From Apteryx mantelli (taxonomy: Eukaryota; Chordata; Aves; Apterygiformes; Apterygidae), in contig NC_089991.1 of the NCBI RefSeq assembly GCF_036417845.1, positions 13,113,001-13,177,000 on the forward strand: a stretch of DNA of 64,000 nt, in the 5' to 3' direction. Position 1 is the stretch's first letter; each line of letters opens with the position of its first letter. The position numbers were made by a program, and so were the translations under genes. Shown one piece after another: positions 46,501 through 61,500 of the stretch. Below the pieces are notes generated by a model, which was not told the origin of the DNA, ran no database searches, and worked only from the letters and a program-made list of their open reading frames with translations.

Positions 46501-49500
46501 AGCTGCTTCAGAGCTAACCTGCGAGGAGGGAAGTCAGGGATGTGAGGAAAACGCTGGCCCTGTTTCCCCTTATGCCTTCACTTACACGGTCTTGCTCCTG
46601 GTGTATCCATTGTGCAGAGGCTTGACAGCCCTGGAGGTGCTGAGGAGCAGCCAGAGGGAACTGGGTGATGCCAACCTGGGGGATTTCTCAGGTTCCTGGG
46701 AAAGTCTCTCCCCACAGTCTCTCTCTTCACAGCTGGGAACCAAAAGTGTTCAGGGAACCTGCTTCCAAAACATTCGGCTCTTGCTGACATGGATAAGGAG
46801 GATTGTGTTTAACTTTTAAATATACAATACAATGGGCAAATGAAGAACAATGCCACTGAGATAAGAGAGGGAAGGTCATGTACTACAATGACCTGGAATG
46901 CAAACAATTTATGCTGGATGACAAATGAGAGGAAATAATTGAAAAGAGGAACAAATGTTTATGTTTGAAGCTAAGCTTTGCCTTCAGAGAGCCTGAAAAG
47001 GGAGCTGATCTCACCCTGCTCCTGCTCACCATCTGCATCTCCACCTTTTGACTTCTACTTTTTCCCTCATTTTTTCTGCCCTGTTGTCCAAGCTGGGCCC
47101 TGCTGGGAGAGGGGAATGGAGCCATGGGAATATCTTTTTCTCCTTTCATTTTCTTGTCTCCTTTCTCCTAGGTCTACAGGGGGTCAGTGAAGGATTTCCC
47201 CGGCTTTGATGCCAGCCAGGATGCAGAGGCCTTGTACAATGCCATGAAGGGATTTGGTATGGATGCTCCTCCCAACCATCATTCCAGGGTTGCCCTAATG
47301 TCCCCTAGTCCTTCGGGTTGATCCCTTGCATGGCTGAGCATCTTGCATTGCCGCCCTTTCAGCCACCCATCTATTTTAGCAGCCTGCCAGGACTTTTTCT
47401 GGCTCCCCTTTGCTCCCCATCAGCACCAGAGCCTAGCAGGCATTGCTCCTTGGCTCTGCCCCTCCTGTTTCTCCTCACAGCCCAGAGTCGGAAGCAGCTT
47501 TGGACATGGCAGGATCTTTAAGACGAGCCCAGATGCAGGGGGGCAAGACCAAATGTGACTGGTCTCTCTCCTGCAGGCAGTGACAAGGAGGCCATCCTGG
47601 ACCTCATCACATCCAGAAGCAACAAGCAGCGAGTGGAGATCTGCCAAGCCTACAAGTCTCTCTATGGGAAGGTAACTGCAGAAACGCCACCCCCCACCCC
47701 GCCCCGGCCTGTGCCCCTGCCACCATCGCAGGCTGGCAGCGGCTCCCCCAACAAGCCCACGCAGGGCTCCCACAGCTCCCTGGCCCTGAGCCACGCGACC
47801 TGCGGAAGAGGAAAGGGCCTCCCAGCCTCGGGCCTCCCAGTGCCCTACACAGCCAGAGATGCCCTCCTGGGCCAGCGACAGGGCCTGCTGCTGCTCCCCG
47901 CAGGTGGGAGCTGGCCTTTCCCAGCCCCTTTCTCGCCCTCTCTGCCAGGACCTCATTGCAGACCTCAAGTACGAGCTGACGGGGAAGTTTGAGCGACTGA
48001 TCGTGAGCCTGATGCGGCCCCCCGCCTACAGCGATGCCAAGGAGATCAAAGATGCCATCGCGGTAAGGGGTGGGGGGCAGTCCCTGCAGAGACCCCTCCA
48101 TGGCTGCCCCGGCTCACCCTGCAGTTCATGGGGCCCTGTCTCTCCCCTCAGGGCATCGGCACTGACGAGAAGTGTCTGATTGAGATCCTCGCCTCTCGCA
48201 CCAACCAGGAGATCCATGACCTCGTGGCTGCCTACAAAGATGGTGAGGGCTGGAGATGGGCAGGGGATACCCCGTGTCCCTTCAGGCCAGGGCAAGGGGC
48301 AGAGTTAAGGGATCTGGCTCCAGGCCCTGACCTCTCTTTCTCCCACCAGCCTACGAGAGGGACCTGGAGGCTGACATAGTTGGAGACACATCAGGTCACT
48401 TCAAGAAGATGCTTGTTGTTCTGCTTCAGGTAGGTCCAGCTGGCCTCCCCTGTCCTGTGCCGGTGGTGGCCAAGGGAGCCCGGCAGGGCTGAGCCAGTGT
48501 CTGTCCCACAGGGCACCAGGGAGGAGGATGACGTGGTGAGCGAGGACTTGGTGGAGCAGGATGCCAAGGTGAGGCCTGGCAGATTGCTGGGATGGGGTGG
48601 CATCTGGGCAGGGATGGGATGGAGGCGCTGGTCACTCTGGGACAGTCCAGCTCTGAGGCTGTGAAATGCGGTGGATGCCAAGGGTGCCTGTGCTTGTGCA
48701 GAGCCCAGCATGAACGGTGCCATGATTTGGGCTCTCTGTCATCTTCCCCATCCCTCAAGGACCTTCTGGAAGCCGGCGAGCTGAAATGGGGCACTGACGA
48801 GGCCCAGTTCATTTACATCCTGGGCCGGCGAAGCAAGCAGCACCTCCGCTTGGGTGAGCATCTCCCATGAGTTTCAGGGCTGGGTGGATGGCAGCTGCAG
48901 GGTTTGGGCAGCTCCTCCTGCCAAGCTGGCCTGGCCAGACACCTGGGTCCCCAGAGCTCCATCATCTGCCAAGTGCCTTGTTTTTGTCTGTGGTGGTGAG
49001 GACATCCTTGCTGAAAGCATTGCTTAGTATAGTCCTGAGCAGCAAACTGGGCCTTAAAGTTATGAGGTCAGTTGAGCCCCACGTGGCTGTCCTGCGTGTC
49101 CCCAAATGGCCCACCTGGCTGGACAGACACCTGAAGGGAGAGGGGAGGTGTCCCACTTTGCCCCACAGCAGTGGCATGCCTAGGGCTGCCTTCGCCACCT
49201 GCACGCGCAGTGCCGGGACACCTAAGCCCCCAGGATGTCCTGCCGCAGAGTGGCTCACATCCCCCAAGGGGGCAGCACCGCTCCCGCCAGCATGTGCCGG
49301 CCATTTCGGGAGGGCTCAGCTGGGGCCTTGTCTCACTTGTGCTCCGCAGTCTTTGACGAGTACCTGAAGATTTCTGGGAAGCCAATCGAGAGGAGCATCC
49401 GGGGAGAGCTGTCCGGCGACTTCGAAAAGCTGATGCTGGCAGTGGGTAAGTCAGCCCCAGTGGTCGGGGATGCTGCAAAAACGTTATTTGCCTTGCTGGG

Positions 49501-52500
49501 GATCTGAGGTCTTAATGAAAGAGTCAGTGGGGCCGACACTCTTACAGCTGTACCTGGTGTTAGGTAGCTCAAATCCGGGCACGTGCTCTTGGGAGGGATG
49601 TGTGTGAAGAGCAGCATGAACTCTTAGTGTATGAGAATGCAGAGATGCCTATCCTGGGGACTGGCTCAGACAGCATTCGTCATAAAGAGCCATTCACACC
49701 TAAAACTGGTCATTCTGGGCCATTCCTACCATACGTGCTGTGAGTGTTGACAGGCAGTCCCCCCCCCGCCCCATGAGCCTCCCAGTGAACACACATGTAT
49801 TTGTCATTCCCTGCCGTTGCTGGACTGTCTGTGCTCCTGCTGTGTGAATCGGGGGCCAGGAGCCAGCAAACACTCATATGTCCATATCCCCACTGCTATA
49901 AATACTGAAAATGGACAAGAGATGAAAAGTTCCTCATGCGGAGAGGGAATTGTGGAGGTCCCCCTTGGACCAGCCCACAGCAGTGCCTGATGCTGCATTG
50001 ACTTACAGCTAATGGCGGCAGACAATAACTGCAGTGTTTGAAGCACAGCAAAGCACACGGCTGTGTAGGGGACATCTCTGGATGGTGGGTAGATACAGTT
50101 GTTCAGGGGAGGCACCAAGGGCTGCTGCAGGAGAGCCAATGAAAGCAGACAGCTAGGAGAAGGATGGGTGGTGACTGAGAGACTTGGGCCGGGAGAAGGG
50201 AATGGGAGCTTGGAGGCGCGGGGTGCTGGCTGATGCCCCTGGGTCAGGGGCCAGAGCGAGAGCAGTCTGACAGCTTCCCGGTCTCTCTCACCTCCCCTCT
50301 GTTTCCCCCCAGTGAAGTGCATCAGAAGCACAGCAGAGTATTTTGCTGAAAGGCTCCACAAGGCCATGAAGGTGAGTGGATCACCCCCTTTCAGAGCTGC
50401 GAGGCTCCTTTGCAGCTCTGGGGGAGCAGAGCAGAGGAAAGCCCTGCCCCTGACATGCAAGCCCTGTTCCTTAGAGCCCATGAGAAGCCCTGTAGATCTC
50501 TTTCCTGCTCCGTGCCACGGCATGCCAGCAGTGGGGTGGGTGCTATAGGGCAGGCTGATAGCCTGTTTGTGAAGATGGGACCTATATGACCCTGCAGTCT
50601 TTGCTCCTCCCCTCCCCTGCGCTCCAGAGTAGACATGAAGTCATCTTCTCCAGCAGAGGAAACCTTCAAAGCACTTCTTCACTCAGCTGGGACTGGCTGG
50701 AAATCTGATAAAGGGTCCCAGATTTGATGGGCCGAATGACCTCCCCGGGTTAGTCCCCTGGGGCCAGGCCCATGGCAAGGCTAAGCGGGCTGCCCAGCCC
50801 TCGCTGTTTGCTGTTCCAAGGCTTGATCCCAGGACTCATCCATTGCAGGGGCTGGGCACAAGGGACAACACACTGATCCGCATCATGGTCTCTCGCAGCG
50901 AGATCGACATGCTGGACATCCGAGAGGTGTTCAGGACCAAGTACGAGAAGTCTCTCTACAACATGATAAAGGTAAACATTAGGGGGTTCCCAACCATCAT
51001 CTGCTGAACTCCTGCTAGCAGTGTTCTCACCCTGACACCAGCATACCTGGGAGGGCTGAATACCCTGCCCAGCTCGCTGTGTGTGATTCTCCATCTCCGA
51101 CTGTCTTTCCAGGAAGACACATCTGGCGAGTACAAGAAGGCCCTTCTGAAGCTGTGTGGAGGAGATGATGAGTAAGAGCGCCTGTCACTGCCTGTCTTTG
51201 CCTTGGACTGTCCCTCTGGGTCCTGTTGGGGCTGCCCTGGGTGCTGGGTGCAAACGTTCTGGCCTCCTGAGGAGCCTTGTGGAACACCATGCTGGCAGGT
51301 TTCGTTCCAGACCGGGAGCCAGTCAGGACCAGCAGCACTTGCAGTGGGAGCAGCTCAATTCAGAGGGCTCTGTGGCCCCTCTGCATGGCAAACCACAGTG
51401 CCATGTCCCTCCTTGACATGTGGAGGCTCCGCAGAGGCAGGGGAGGCCAGGGCAGGCGGTGAGAGGGCCTGTGCGTCCTCCTGTCCCTGAGGCTGAGAGG
51501 TCGGGGAAGGCAAGCCTGGAGGGCGGACGCTCCAGAGGGGCAGCGGGAACAGTTTATGGCCTGCTTTCCCCTCATCCCCAGGGCTCCCTCCACTGGCTGC
51601 CTGCTTCCCCCTGCACAGATAACGGGTGTGCAATGCCCCCCTTGCACCATCACCAGTCCCGCTGCCGCTGGCACTGCTAAGCGGTGGAGCAGGATGGGTT
51701 GTAGGGCCACTCCACAGCGGGGCTGGAGCCAGCTGCTTGGCCCTAGGCTGGGGTGGCGGCATCGGTGCCCGTGGGCTGGGTGGCAGCGCTGGCTGCCCTG
51801 TGCTGTGCGCACCAGCCCCGTTGCTCACTGTCCTTGTGTCCTTGCCCTCCCGTTGCAGTGCCGCAGGTGAGTTCTTCCCCGAAGCGGCGCAGGTGGCCTA
51901 CCGGATGTGGGAGCTTAGTGCAGTGGCTAAAGTGGAGGTCAGCACCCCCTCCCCTCCTGCCTCCATCCCTCGCTCAGCTCCCTGCCAGCTTGGAAATCAC
52001 TGCTTTTCCTCTCCGCACGCCAGGGCCTGCTGAGGGGCTGTGGCCAGCCCGGCACCTCCTCTCTGCCTCTTGCTTTCTTTTCTTGAGACCTTTGGCTCTT
52101 TGGTGTTGGGCATGAGGTTGGCGTGATGTAACCCTGGCAGTGCTGTGGTCTCCACTAACCAGACCTTCCTGTTTCTAAAGCCTGATCTTGCTGGGGTGGC
52201 AGACACTGCATGTCCGTGCAACGCACCACGTGCGGCCTCCGCTTTGGTGCGTGACGGAGATGTCGCCCCTCCAGGGCTGAGCTCCTCATGAGCAGCTTGT
52301 ACCAAAGCTGGAACTAACTAGAGGCTCGGCTGGTGGGAGGTCTGCTGGCCCTCGCACCCTGGGGAGCATGCACTGTGCATGCAGCAGGGAGATGTATGGA
52401 AGGGTGCTTGTCTGGCTGCAGGTGATAAGAAGAGATGGGTAGAAAAGCCCCTGGGGTGCAGCACGCAAGGCAAAGCACCCCGTTAACTTTGCTGGAAGCT

Positions 52501-55500
52501 GTGTGAGGACCTAGGAGGGCAGAATTACACCCGACTGGGGGAAGGAGCGGGAATACTTTCAGTGATTCCCCTTTTGGCTTGCAAATGATGCAGTCAAACC
52601 CAGTGGAGGGGTCCATACAGTCGGGGAGAAGGTTACTGCACCAAGTGCCCCACCGAGACACCAGTGTCCCCTGCTGTCTCCTCCCCAGCCTCCGCTGGCC
52701 TGGCTATGGGTTGCCCCTTGATGGAGGGTGGCAGTGAGGGCACATCTGCGCTGAGCCCCGGTGCTTACACTAACCCAGCACCTGCTTTGGCCTCGGCTTG
52801 CTGGTTGGCACCCTCCCTCCCTGCCTCCCTTGGGAGCGAGCCTAAAACCCCTCTGTGCCTCTGCAGCTGCGAGGAACCGTGCACCCTGAGGGAAACTTCA
52901 ACGACGATGGCGACGCGCAGGTGCTCAGGAAGGCGATGAAGGGGCTGGGTAAGTGGGTGTCGTGTGCACAGCGCTGGCGAGCCTGTGTCCCCTGGCCCGG
53001 GGGGGAGATGCTCTTCAGTGGATCAGGGAGCAGAAAAACCATCCTGGCCCACCCGGGGCTGCAGAAAAGGCCCAGAGGGGAATAAGGAGCCAGCTTTGGA
53101 GCAGAACTGCCCCTTTTCCCTGTCCCCAGTTTTCAGGGACGCGCTGTTACCGGGCGGTAATGGGTGACAGTGCGGCTTGGCGTGGCCCTTGCAGCGGGCT
53201 GGCCGGGAGGGTGCAGAGCCCTGGGGGCTGTGGCTTGTGGCTCTCTGCGGCATTGCTGCTGTCGTTGCAGGCACAGATGAAGGGGCCATCATTGACATCG
53301 TCACCCAGAGGAGCAATGCCCAGAGGCAGCAGATCATAAAGGCGTACAAGGCTCACTACGGCAGGGTAACGCTGGCCTGTCCCCTCTCCCGCCATGCTTC
53401 CTTTCTTCTGCCTGTGTCCTCTCACTCTGATATCTGACCCTCGCTGAAAAAATCCTGCTGAAGGGGAGGGGAATCTGGGAGCCTTGCTTTGTCCTGCAAT
53501 GACCTGAGGAAGACTGAGGTTTTCAAAGTGGCCTCCCATTTTGGGTGTGCCACCAACCCAAGGCGAGAGCATCAGTTTTCCTCCGCTTTGGAAGGTCCTG
53601 GGTCCCACATGGAGGACTCCAGAACTAGGCTGTCCCTGGAGCCATCCCCCCAAACATGACTTTAAACAGCCCCAAAGGTCTGCCCAAATATGCCTCACCT
53701 CCAAGTAAGAGGGTCTCTTTGCTGTGGCCAGGGAGATGCAGATCACGTCTGGCACAGGGAATATTATTCCCCTTTCCGCTTCTATAGGAGGAAATGAAGG
53801 TGTTGGGGATTCTAGCTCTAAGGAGCTGGTCAAATGCACTTCTTACTCCTTTCCGCTCTTCCTCTGTACAGCCATCTGCTGGCAGGGAGGATTTGGAATA
53901 GCTCTTATTTCTCCTTGCATTGCTCATGGGTGGGTATCCCATGCTGTTTTCCCCTGTTTTCTCCCTGTTGTTGCCTCGGCTGATCCATCCCTGTCAAAGG
54001 AGCAAGGGACAGGCTGAATCCAATGCCTGAACACTTTTGCAGGACTTGATGGCAGATCTGAAATCAGAGCTGTCGGGCAGTTTGGCAAAGCTGATCCTTG
54101 GGCTCATGCTGACCCCAGCGCAGTACGACGCCAAGCAGCTGAGGAAGGCCGTGGAGGTAATTGTAGCACCTGTAGGACCAGCTTCAACACATGGGGATGA
54201 TGCAGTATTTGTCAAGTTTGTACCCATCCTGCCCATGGCCCAGGGCAGGTGTTGGAGGATGGCACACTTGTTCCCTCTCTTACAGACTGTACCAAGCTAG
54301 GGCTGTGAATTGGCTGGTGGCATATGAAGCCAGGGCCTCTTCATGTCCCTTATGAAAGGAAAGCAGAGCAAAAAGCACCAAGACTAAGGCCTGGTTTGCA
54401 CTTGAGACCTGCTAGGAGCCCGGTTTGGCTTGTTTGCAGCCAGCATGCTCCTGCCAGCTTTTATACAAAGCCTTTCAGCAGGTCATGGGCTGCTTTGCAC
54501 AGTATCCCCATTTTGCAGCAGGAGGCAGCACCCTGCCAACTGGCCCAGGCAGCCAGGGCAGAGCCAGCGTGAGTGCAAACCAGCTCTACACAGTGCTGTG
54601 CACTGAGCTGGGCCAGCAGGACCCGCACTGCTGGCGAGGCTGAGCACCCTTCATCTCCCTGCCGGAGACCCTCCCTGGCAGCAGCACTCTTGGACTCTTT
54701 TGTGCTGGCTCCTCCCAGCCCATGGGGTCATTGGGAGGTTTCTGTTGGCAGCCACAGACCTTCCCCTTCAAACATCCTCAGAGCTTCTGCTTGACCTGGA
54801 GAGCAAAGGGACTCATCCCTGAGCTGGTTTGCTGTCTTGAGGCTCATCTGTGGCCCAGGTTGCAGGACACAGCCTGGGGTCTTGCAGATCTGCAGATCCA
54901 AGCATGGACTTGGCTGCTGATACCAATTCTTGTAACCATAACAACTGTGTCCTGCTACGCAGAGACCGGGAACAGAGCCTGTGACATGCAGATAACAGAC
55001 ACTGCTGGGCTCAAAGTGAACCTGGTCTTCATGGCCAACCCCCCCTTCCCCCTCCCCCTTTTTGTGCAACTTTAGGAGGGGAGTTTACTTGCACACCCTA
55101 GAAATGACTGAATAAATGTCAAGGTGCCCCTGCATGGCAGATGCACTGGAGCAGTTGGAAATGGAGATGGGAGGGATCGTGTGACCTAGAGATATTCAGG
55201 GTGATGTAGCGCTGGGCTCAGAGCAGCTCCTCCTTGCTTTACACTGGTGGGGCAATGCAGGAGGGTCGTGGCATCCCTGTCCCGTGCTGAGCCCCACAGC
55301 ACCCTCCACACCACTCTCTTCCAGGGAGCCGGCACAGATGAGAGCGTGCTCATTGAAATCATGACCACAAGGAACAACCAGGAGATCAAGGCTATCAACG
55401 AGGCATATCAGCAAGGTACAGCAGCAGGACGCAGTGCGGGGAGCGTGCAGGGTGCACCGAGGGTCCTGGGGTCTGGCAAGCAGAAAAGAGTATGTTTAAT

Positions 55501-58500
55501 GCTCTACTGCTGTACGAGGCCCTTTGTACTCAGGGTACGACTGCTCTCTGGGTTGGATCCATGGCCTGATGTGGTGAAAGTGTCTTAGTCCTTCCAGGCA
55601 ACAACAGCTCTTACTCAGGCCCAAGCCTTCATTAAAAAGCAGTAGAAACGTAGGACAAGGCTGGCCAGAATCCACAAATCTCTGTCCTATCGTTTCTCAC
55701 ATCTCTAAACCATCCCCTCTTCTCTGCCTCTTCTGTCCATGCTCCCCTCTCCCTAAGGTATGAGAGGAGCTGCAGGATCAAGGTTAAATCCTCAGCCTCA
55801 TCTCTCCCAGAGCCCCTTTGGTTTTAAATAGACATCTCTGTGGCTGGTAACCCCCAGAAGTGTGCTGGTCTGGCATCTCTCCAAGTTACAGTGAAATGCT
55901 CCCAGCTCTGCCACCGCAGTTTTCTCCCTGGAGATCTCTTTTGCGATGACCCCTTTCCTTCCTGAGCACTTGGAACAGGAGGCTGTGCTCTAGTCCAGGG
56001 AATTAGAGCTGTCAAGCTGATCCCCATTTCCCTGGGCCTGAAAAAATCAGGTGGAGGCATCTGCTTCAGAGATGCAAAGGGTAGAGGATGGCCACCACCC
56101 TCTGCAGGTGCAAGTGTTTCCCATGGGGATCGCTGGCACAAAATGTGCTGGCGAGTGGGAAGTGGAGCTGGACCCTGGGTGCAGGGCTCAGCTCTCCTCT
56201 TTCTCCCCAGCCTACCACAAGCGTCTGGAAGATGACCTGAGCTCTGACACATCAGGGCATTTCAAGAGGATTCTCGTCTCCCTGGCTCTGGTGAGGGCAG
56301 CTCTCGCGATTGGCGCACTCACTAGGGATGGTGTCCCTGCACTGCCATGTGGGAGAGGGTCCCCGTGGGGCAGGTGGGGGTGTGCGAGGATGCTGTTTAG
56401 GAGAGGACAGTCAAAGCATCGCTGAGTGGCTGGGCAGGGCTGCTGGACACTGTTCGCATCTCCTCGTTGGGGCTTTCCCAGAGATGTTCGCTCCCCAGCT
56501 CTATGACTTTTGTATTGAAACACAGGGCAACCGTGACGAAGGACCAGAGAACCTCACACAAGCTCAGGAAGATGCAAAGGTAAGGGCCGTACTGGAGGCT
56601 TGCTGCGCAAACGGGGATGGGATTTGGGAACACCTGAGGGCTTCCTAGCTTCAGTGGGAGCTGTGCTGTGTTGCTGGTTGTGTGTAAAAGACCAACAATG
56701 TTATGTCCCCTGATCTGGAAATAGCTTCCTTAGGGAACCTAATGGTGCTGGGGCAGTGTCTCTATAAAGCTGCAAGGAGAAATGCCAGGTGAAATGAAAC
56801 CTTTGGTGATGAATCTGCCAGGTCTGATGCTACAGCCTGGCCAATGCCCTGGGCTCCTCTGCTCCTAGCAGAGGTTGGTCCCTGCACATGGAGGCTGCAA
56901 ACCGTGAGAGCAGGCTGGGGAGCTCCCAGCCTTGGTCTTTGGAGCTCTGGGGTGCTGCACCGCTAGCTGTGCAGAGCTGCCATTTTGGGGTCCGGCAGCA
57001 CATAGCAACACTGAAATTTGGCACTTTAGCTTCAAAGGCTGCTTTGGGCTGGCCTGTAGGAGTCACCCACCTCGTTGTTGTGCATGGGGCAGCCCTGAAA
57101 CATAAGCATGTCACCAGCACCTGGGATGGCAGCTCCAGCCCCCAAACCATCTCTCTCGTCTTTATTGGGCCACAGTGAGCGCAGACTGGAAGGGAAAGGC
57201 CAGGCAAGCAGAAACAGCAGAGCAGGGTGTTGGGCCCTGCTGGCCCGCTTGGCTGCTTCTGGAGCTGTGTGCCTCCTGGGCCCGGGAGAACCACAGCCTT
57301 TGGCGCTGTGCACTTTGGGCTCCTGTTCCTGCACCTGCAGGCAAAGCTGCCTCTGAATGGGGCCAGAAAGCTCAGCTTTGAGTCTGACCTGGGCAGCTGT
57401 GTGCTCCCCAGTGTGCCTCACCATCCTGCTCCCTGGAGCTGCCTCCCAGCGTCGTGGCAGAACAGGGCCTGGGTGCGCCCCATTCCCTCACTTTCCTTTG
57501 GCGTGCAGCAAGACGCATGTCTGGGGGATGTTTGGAGTGGGCAAGGGGCTCATTTCTGCAGTGAGCATTGCTCCACGATGCCTCAGACCAAAGGCCTGGC
57601 GTTGGGAACCACCCTATGACCCTCCTGTCACCTCTCCGAGCTTGCTGCAGCACTTGCACTCCTGCCTGGCTGCTCTGCTTCAGCGCTGCTTGCACTAACA
57701 CCACGGGCTGCTGCCGGCAGAGGGAGTGGATGCTGCACTGGCTGCATGCTGCCGTGTGCTGCTGCTGCTCTGCTGCTCACCTCCCGCTTGATGTAGAGAA
57801 AGAGAGAGCCAGGGAGGAAAACCACAGGGATGTTTTCTAGGCAGATGGACTAGCTGTGCTGGTACCATCCTGCATTTTATCAGCAAACCTGGCCCCTGCC
57901 CTCCTCCTGCTGCCTGGACTTGGCAGAGGGAGACAGGCTGCCCTCAGCTGGCTCCCGGCCGCTCTTGCCCTGCCTGTCTCCGTACCAGGCAGTAGTTTTG
58001 TCGGCCCCACAAGCCATGACGCGTGGCATCCCCACTGTACCTGCTGGGGCTGTGCAAGGATGCTGCCCCTCATAACTGGGAGCCCGGGCAGGCTGGTGCA
58101 GTGCCAGTGGAAAAGCTGCTACTCAAACCCTGAGCCTTTGGCTTTGGCTGGGTTCACAGGCTCCTCCATACCCCAGCACCACCCCAATGGGAGACTGTTC
58201 CTCTTTTTCCCCTGAGTGCCCCTACCTGCGATTTCCATTCCATGTTCCCAGGGACCCACTGCGGGGGGGTCTTTGACCTGCCAGCACCCCTGTCTCCAGG
58301 GCTCGGCAGGTTCTGCCTGGGAGTGTGGACAGGGCGCTATGGGGTCTGGAGGGGCTTGCTTTGCTCAACCAAAGTCCCTGGCAGCCAGCAGTGTTGGGTC
58401 CAAATGGAAAAAGGACATGGGTAGCTCATAAGATCACAGCCACTCATGGGGAAGCCAGGGAGCAGGGGACGCATATTTTGGGGGGTTTCTTGCTATGCTT

Positions 58501-61500
58501 CCCTCATTTTGTCAGGGAAAGATAAAGGTTGTGCAGCACCTTCTGACCCTGTTGTCTTCCTGTCTCTCTCTTTCTCTCTGCCAGGTTGTTGCCGAGACCC
58601 TGGTGAGTGCCTGCCCTTTTGCTCCTCAGCCTTGTGCATGTTTAAGGGGATGCTCCAGGCCTTGGGTGCTGGGCCGGAGGAGCATCCCCACGCTCGCAGC
58701 TCCTCCGGCCGTGAGGGCTGTGCCCACTTGCTCCAGGCTCCTCACAGTGGGATGGGGTGGCAAGGTGACAGGCAGGCTGGCATGAGGGCATTTCCCGCAG
58801 CGCTGCCGGACAGGTGGATGCAGTGCTGCAGAGGGCAGGGTAGGGGAGAGACAAGCTGCTCACCTGCCCTTGCCAGGGCTGGGGACCAATCCTGCCCACT
58901 GGCTGCAGGGGCGGGCTCATGGTCGAGGCAGAGCAGGGCTCAGGCCTGGCTTCCCTGCTTCACGGGGAACTGGGGAAGGGGCAACTTTCTACTGAAATAG
59001 CCCAACGGGTGCAATGAGTACAGCATCCCCACTGAGCCCAGCACCAGCTATGGCAGTGGTTTTGCCCACGGACAGCACTAACATGACCCAGCGTGAAGGG
59101 TGATCTCTGAATCTGGCAGCTCTGAATTGCCTGTTCGGTATTTGTAACCCCCGAAAGAAAAAATATCCTAACCGCTAGCACTGCACAGATTTTTCATTAA
59201 AAACTGGGGAGCATCTTTTTTCAGAGATAACATGTGTGTATGCATGTATCTGCATGGGTGTGTACACAGCTGTACACTATCTATGCATGCTTTTCCTAAA
59301 GCCCCAACAGAAAATGCCTTTTTTGATTTTTAAAAAAATATATGCTAGGGAGCCTTCTAAGAGCAGAAAACCTCTTTGCATGAGGGAATCCAGGACTGGT
59401 TGTCCCAGGAAGGGCTGTTTGACATCTTTGCCCCTCTCTGTTACGCCCTTGCCCCTGCTCCCCTCTTCACTCTGGGTTGCTCTTGCAGAAACTCGCTGAT
59501 GTCTCCAGCAATGACTCCAGCGACTCCCTGGAGACCCGCTTCCTCAGCATCCTGTGCACCCGCAGCTACCCCCACCTCCGGAGAGGTAGGACCACATTGT
59601 GTGCTGCTGCCAGCCCCGGCTGGGGCATGAGCACTTCGATTTGCACTGGGGTGGGCCAGACAGGGCTCCCAGGCAGTGGGAGGCTGGAGCGGCCCTGTGT
59701 CTTCACCAGTGTTGGGAATGAGGGGAGGAGCTGTCTGCTTGGGGGGGGTGTCAGGAGGAGATGGTGTGGCCTTGCATTTGGGATGGGCTGGTTGAGGCTG
59801 CCCAAGGTGGCACCTGACCTGGTCCCATGTGGTCTAGAAGTCTCTGTTTTTAGGGTTCAGGGCTCTTGGGCATCTTGCTGTCCTACTGCCCCAGGGCTCT
59901 GGGGCTGGGATGGAGCTGCTTGGTGGTGACTGTCTCCTATTGTCCATCCCTAGTGTTTCAGGAATTCATTAAAATGACCAACCACGATGTGGCGCACGCC
60001 ATCAAGAAGCGGATGTCAGGAGACGTCAGGGATGCATTCGTGGCCATCGGTTAGTGCCTGACGGGTGCCCCTCGGAGGCTTCCTCAGGGCTGCTCAGCAA
60101 GGCAGGATGCCCCAGCCGGCAGCCCCTTCACCTGCCTTTACCAAGGCAATGCTGCCTGCCTGTTCCTATTGCCTTCGGGCCATGGAGATTCCCAGTGCGG
60201 CACTGGATCGGGGTGTTTACGGGGCTATCCTGTGGGGCCAGTCCTGTAGCTGAGGAGGGTTTTGCAGCTGGCCTTGATGGAGGGGTGAGGAGGTGGACGT
60301 GGCTCTTCTGTGATGGCCCAGTGGTGTTTACTGCGGCTTTGGCAGTGGCCTTGGTGTCGCAGAGCCAGGAGCCAACTGTCTCTCCCCTGTCTGTGTGTTG
60401 CAGTGCGGAGTGTGAAGAATAAGCCGGCCTTCTTCGCTGACAAGCTCTACAAGTCCATGAAGGTGAAAATGGGCTCCTTCGGGGCCAGGCTGCAGGGGCA
60501 GGGGTGATGGCAGGCAGACACCCTTTGGGGAGCTTTGATTCAGCCCCACAGCAGCAATGGGGTTTGGCCTCCTCCGGCCATCCCTGACAGAGCAGGGCCA
60601 GGCTCAGCTCAAGCTGTTACTTGAATGGCCATCTGGGATTAGCGGGGGATGCAGCAGGTCCGTGTCTTGTGGACAGCAAGCCCAGTGCCATGTCCGAGGG
60701 GAGCCCCTGACTTGGACTGCGTTGGAAACATGAGCAGGCTCCCGGGACCCCTCTCTCTCCAGGGTTATTTGTTCAAGCTCCCCTTTGCAGGGTGCTGGCA
60801 CGGATGAGAGGACCCTCACCCGCATCATGATCTCCCGGAGTGAGATCGACTTGCTCAACATCCGGGGCGAGTTCATAGACCTGTTTGACAAATCGCTGCA
60901 CCGCATGATCGAGGTGAGGGCCCGCGGGTGTCCCTCCCCGGCACATCAGCTTGTCTTTCTGAGCCCTGGCGGTGTTGAGCCTTGTGTGGACCCTGGGCTG
61001 GGAGCAGTGCTGAGCCAAGCACCCAAAGGCTGCAGCACAGCCTCGGGAGGAAAAACCAGCCCCGAACCGCACTGGCTTAGCGGGTCTGGCTGTGAAGGGG
61101 TTGCACTGCCAAACCTGCTGCTTTGCAGATCCCTGGGGGGTGGCTGCGACATGGAGCTATTGCCTGTGTGCCCAAGGGCAGGCCTGCCTCGTGCCCCAGT
61201 GCTGCGGAGACCCCAAGCGAGCTCCGCGCAAGGGCTGCGCTCGTAGTTCAGCTCCCCAGAGCTCACCATGGTCCCCATGCCATCTGCAATAGAAATACCA
61301 GCACCAACCAGCCCTCTAGGGCTGGGAAGGCAGCCGACAGGTCCTGCTCCTGTCCACACCGCAAGCTGCGCTTCCCTGGGGCAGGGATCACCAGGTGGCA
61401 AGAGCGGCGCGTGGCTCTCTCCGACATGGGTTTTTCTCTTGCAGAAGGACACCTCCGGCGACTACTGCAAGGCTCTGCTGGCGCTGTGCGGGGGGGAGGA

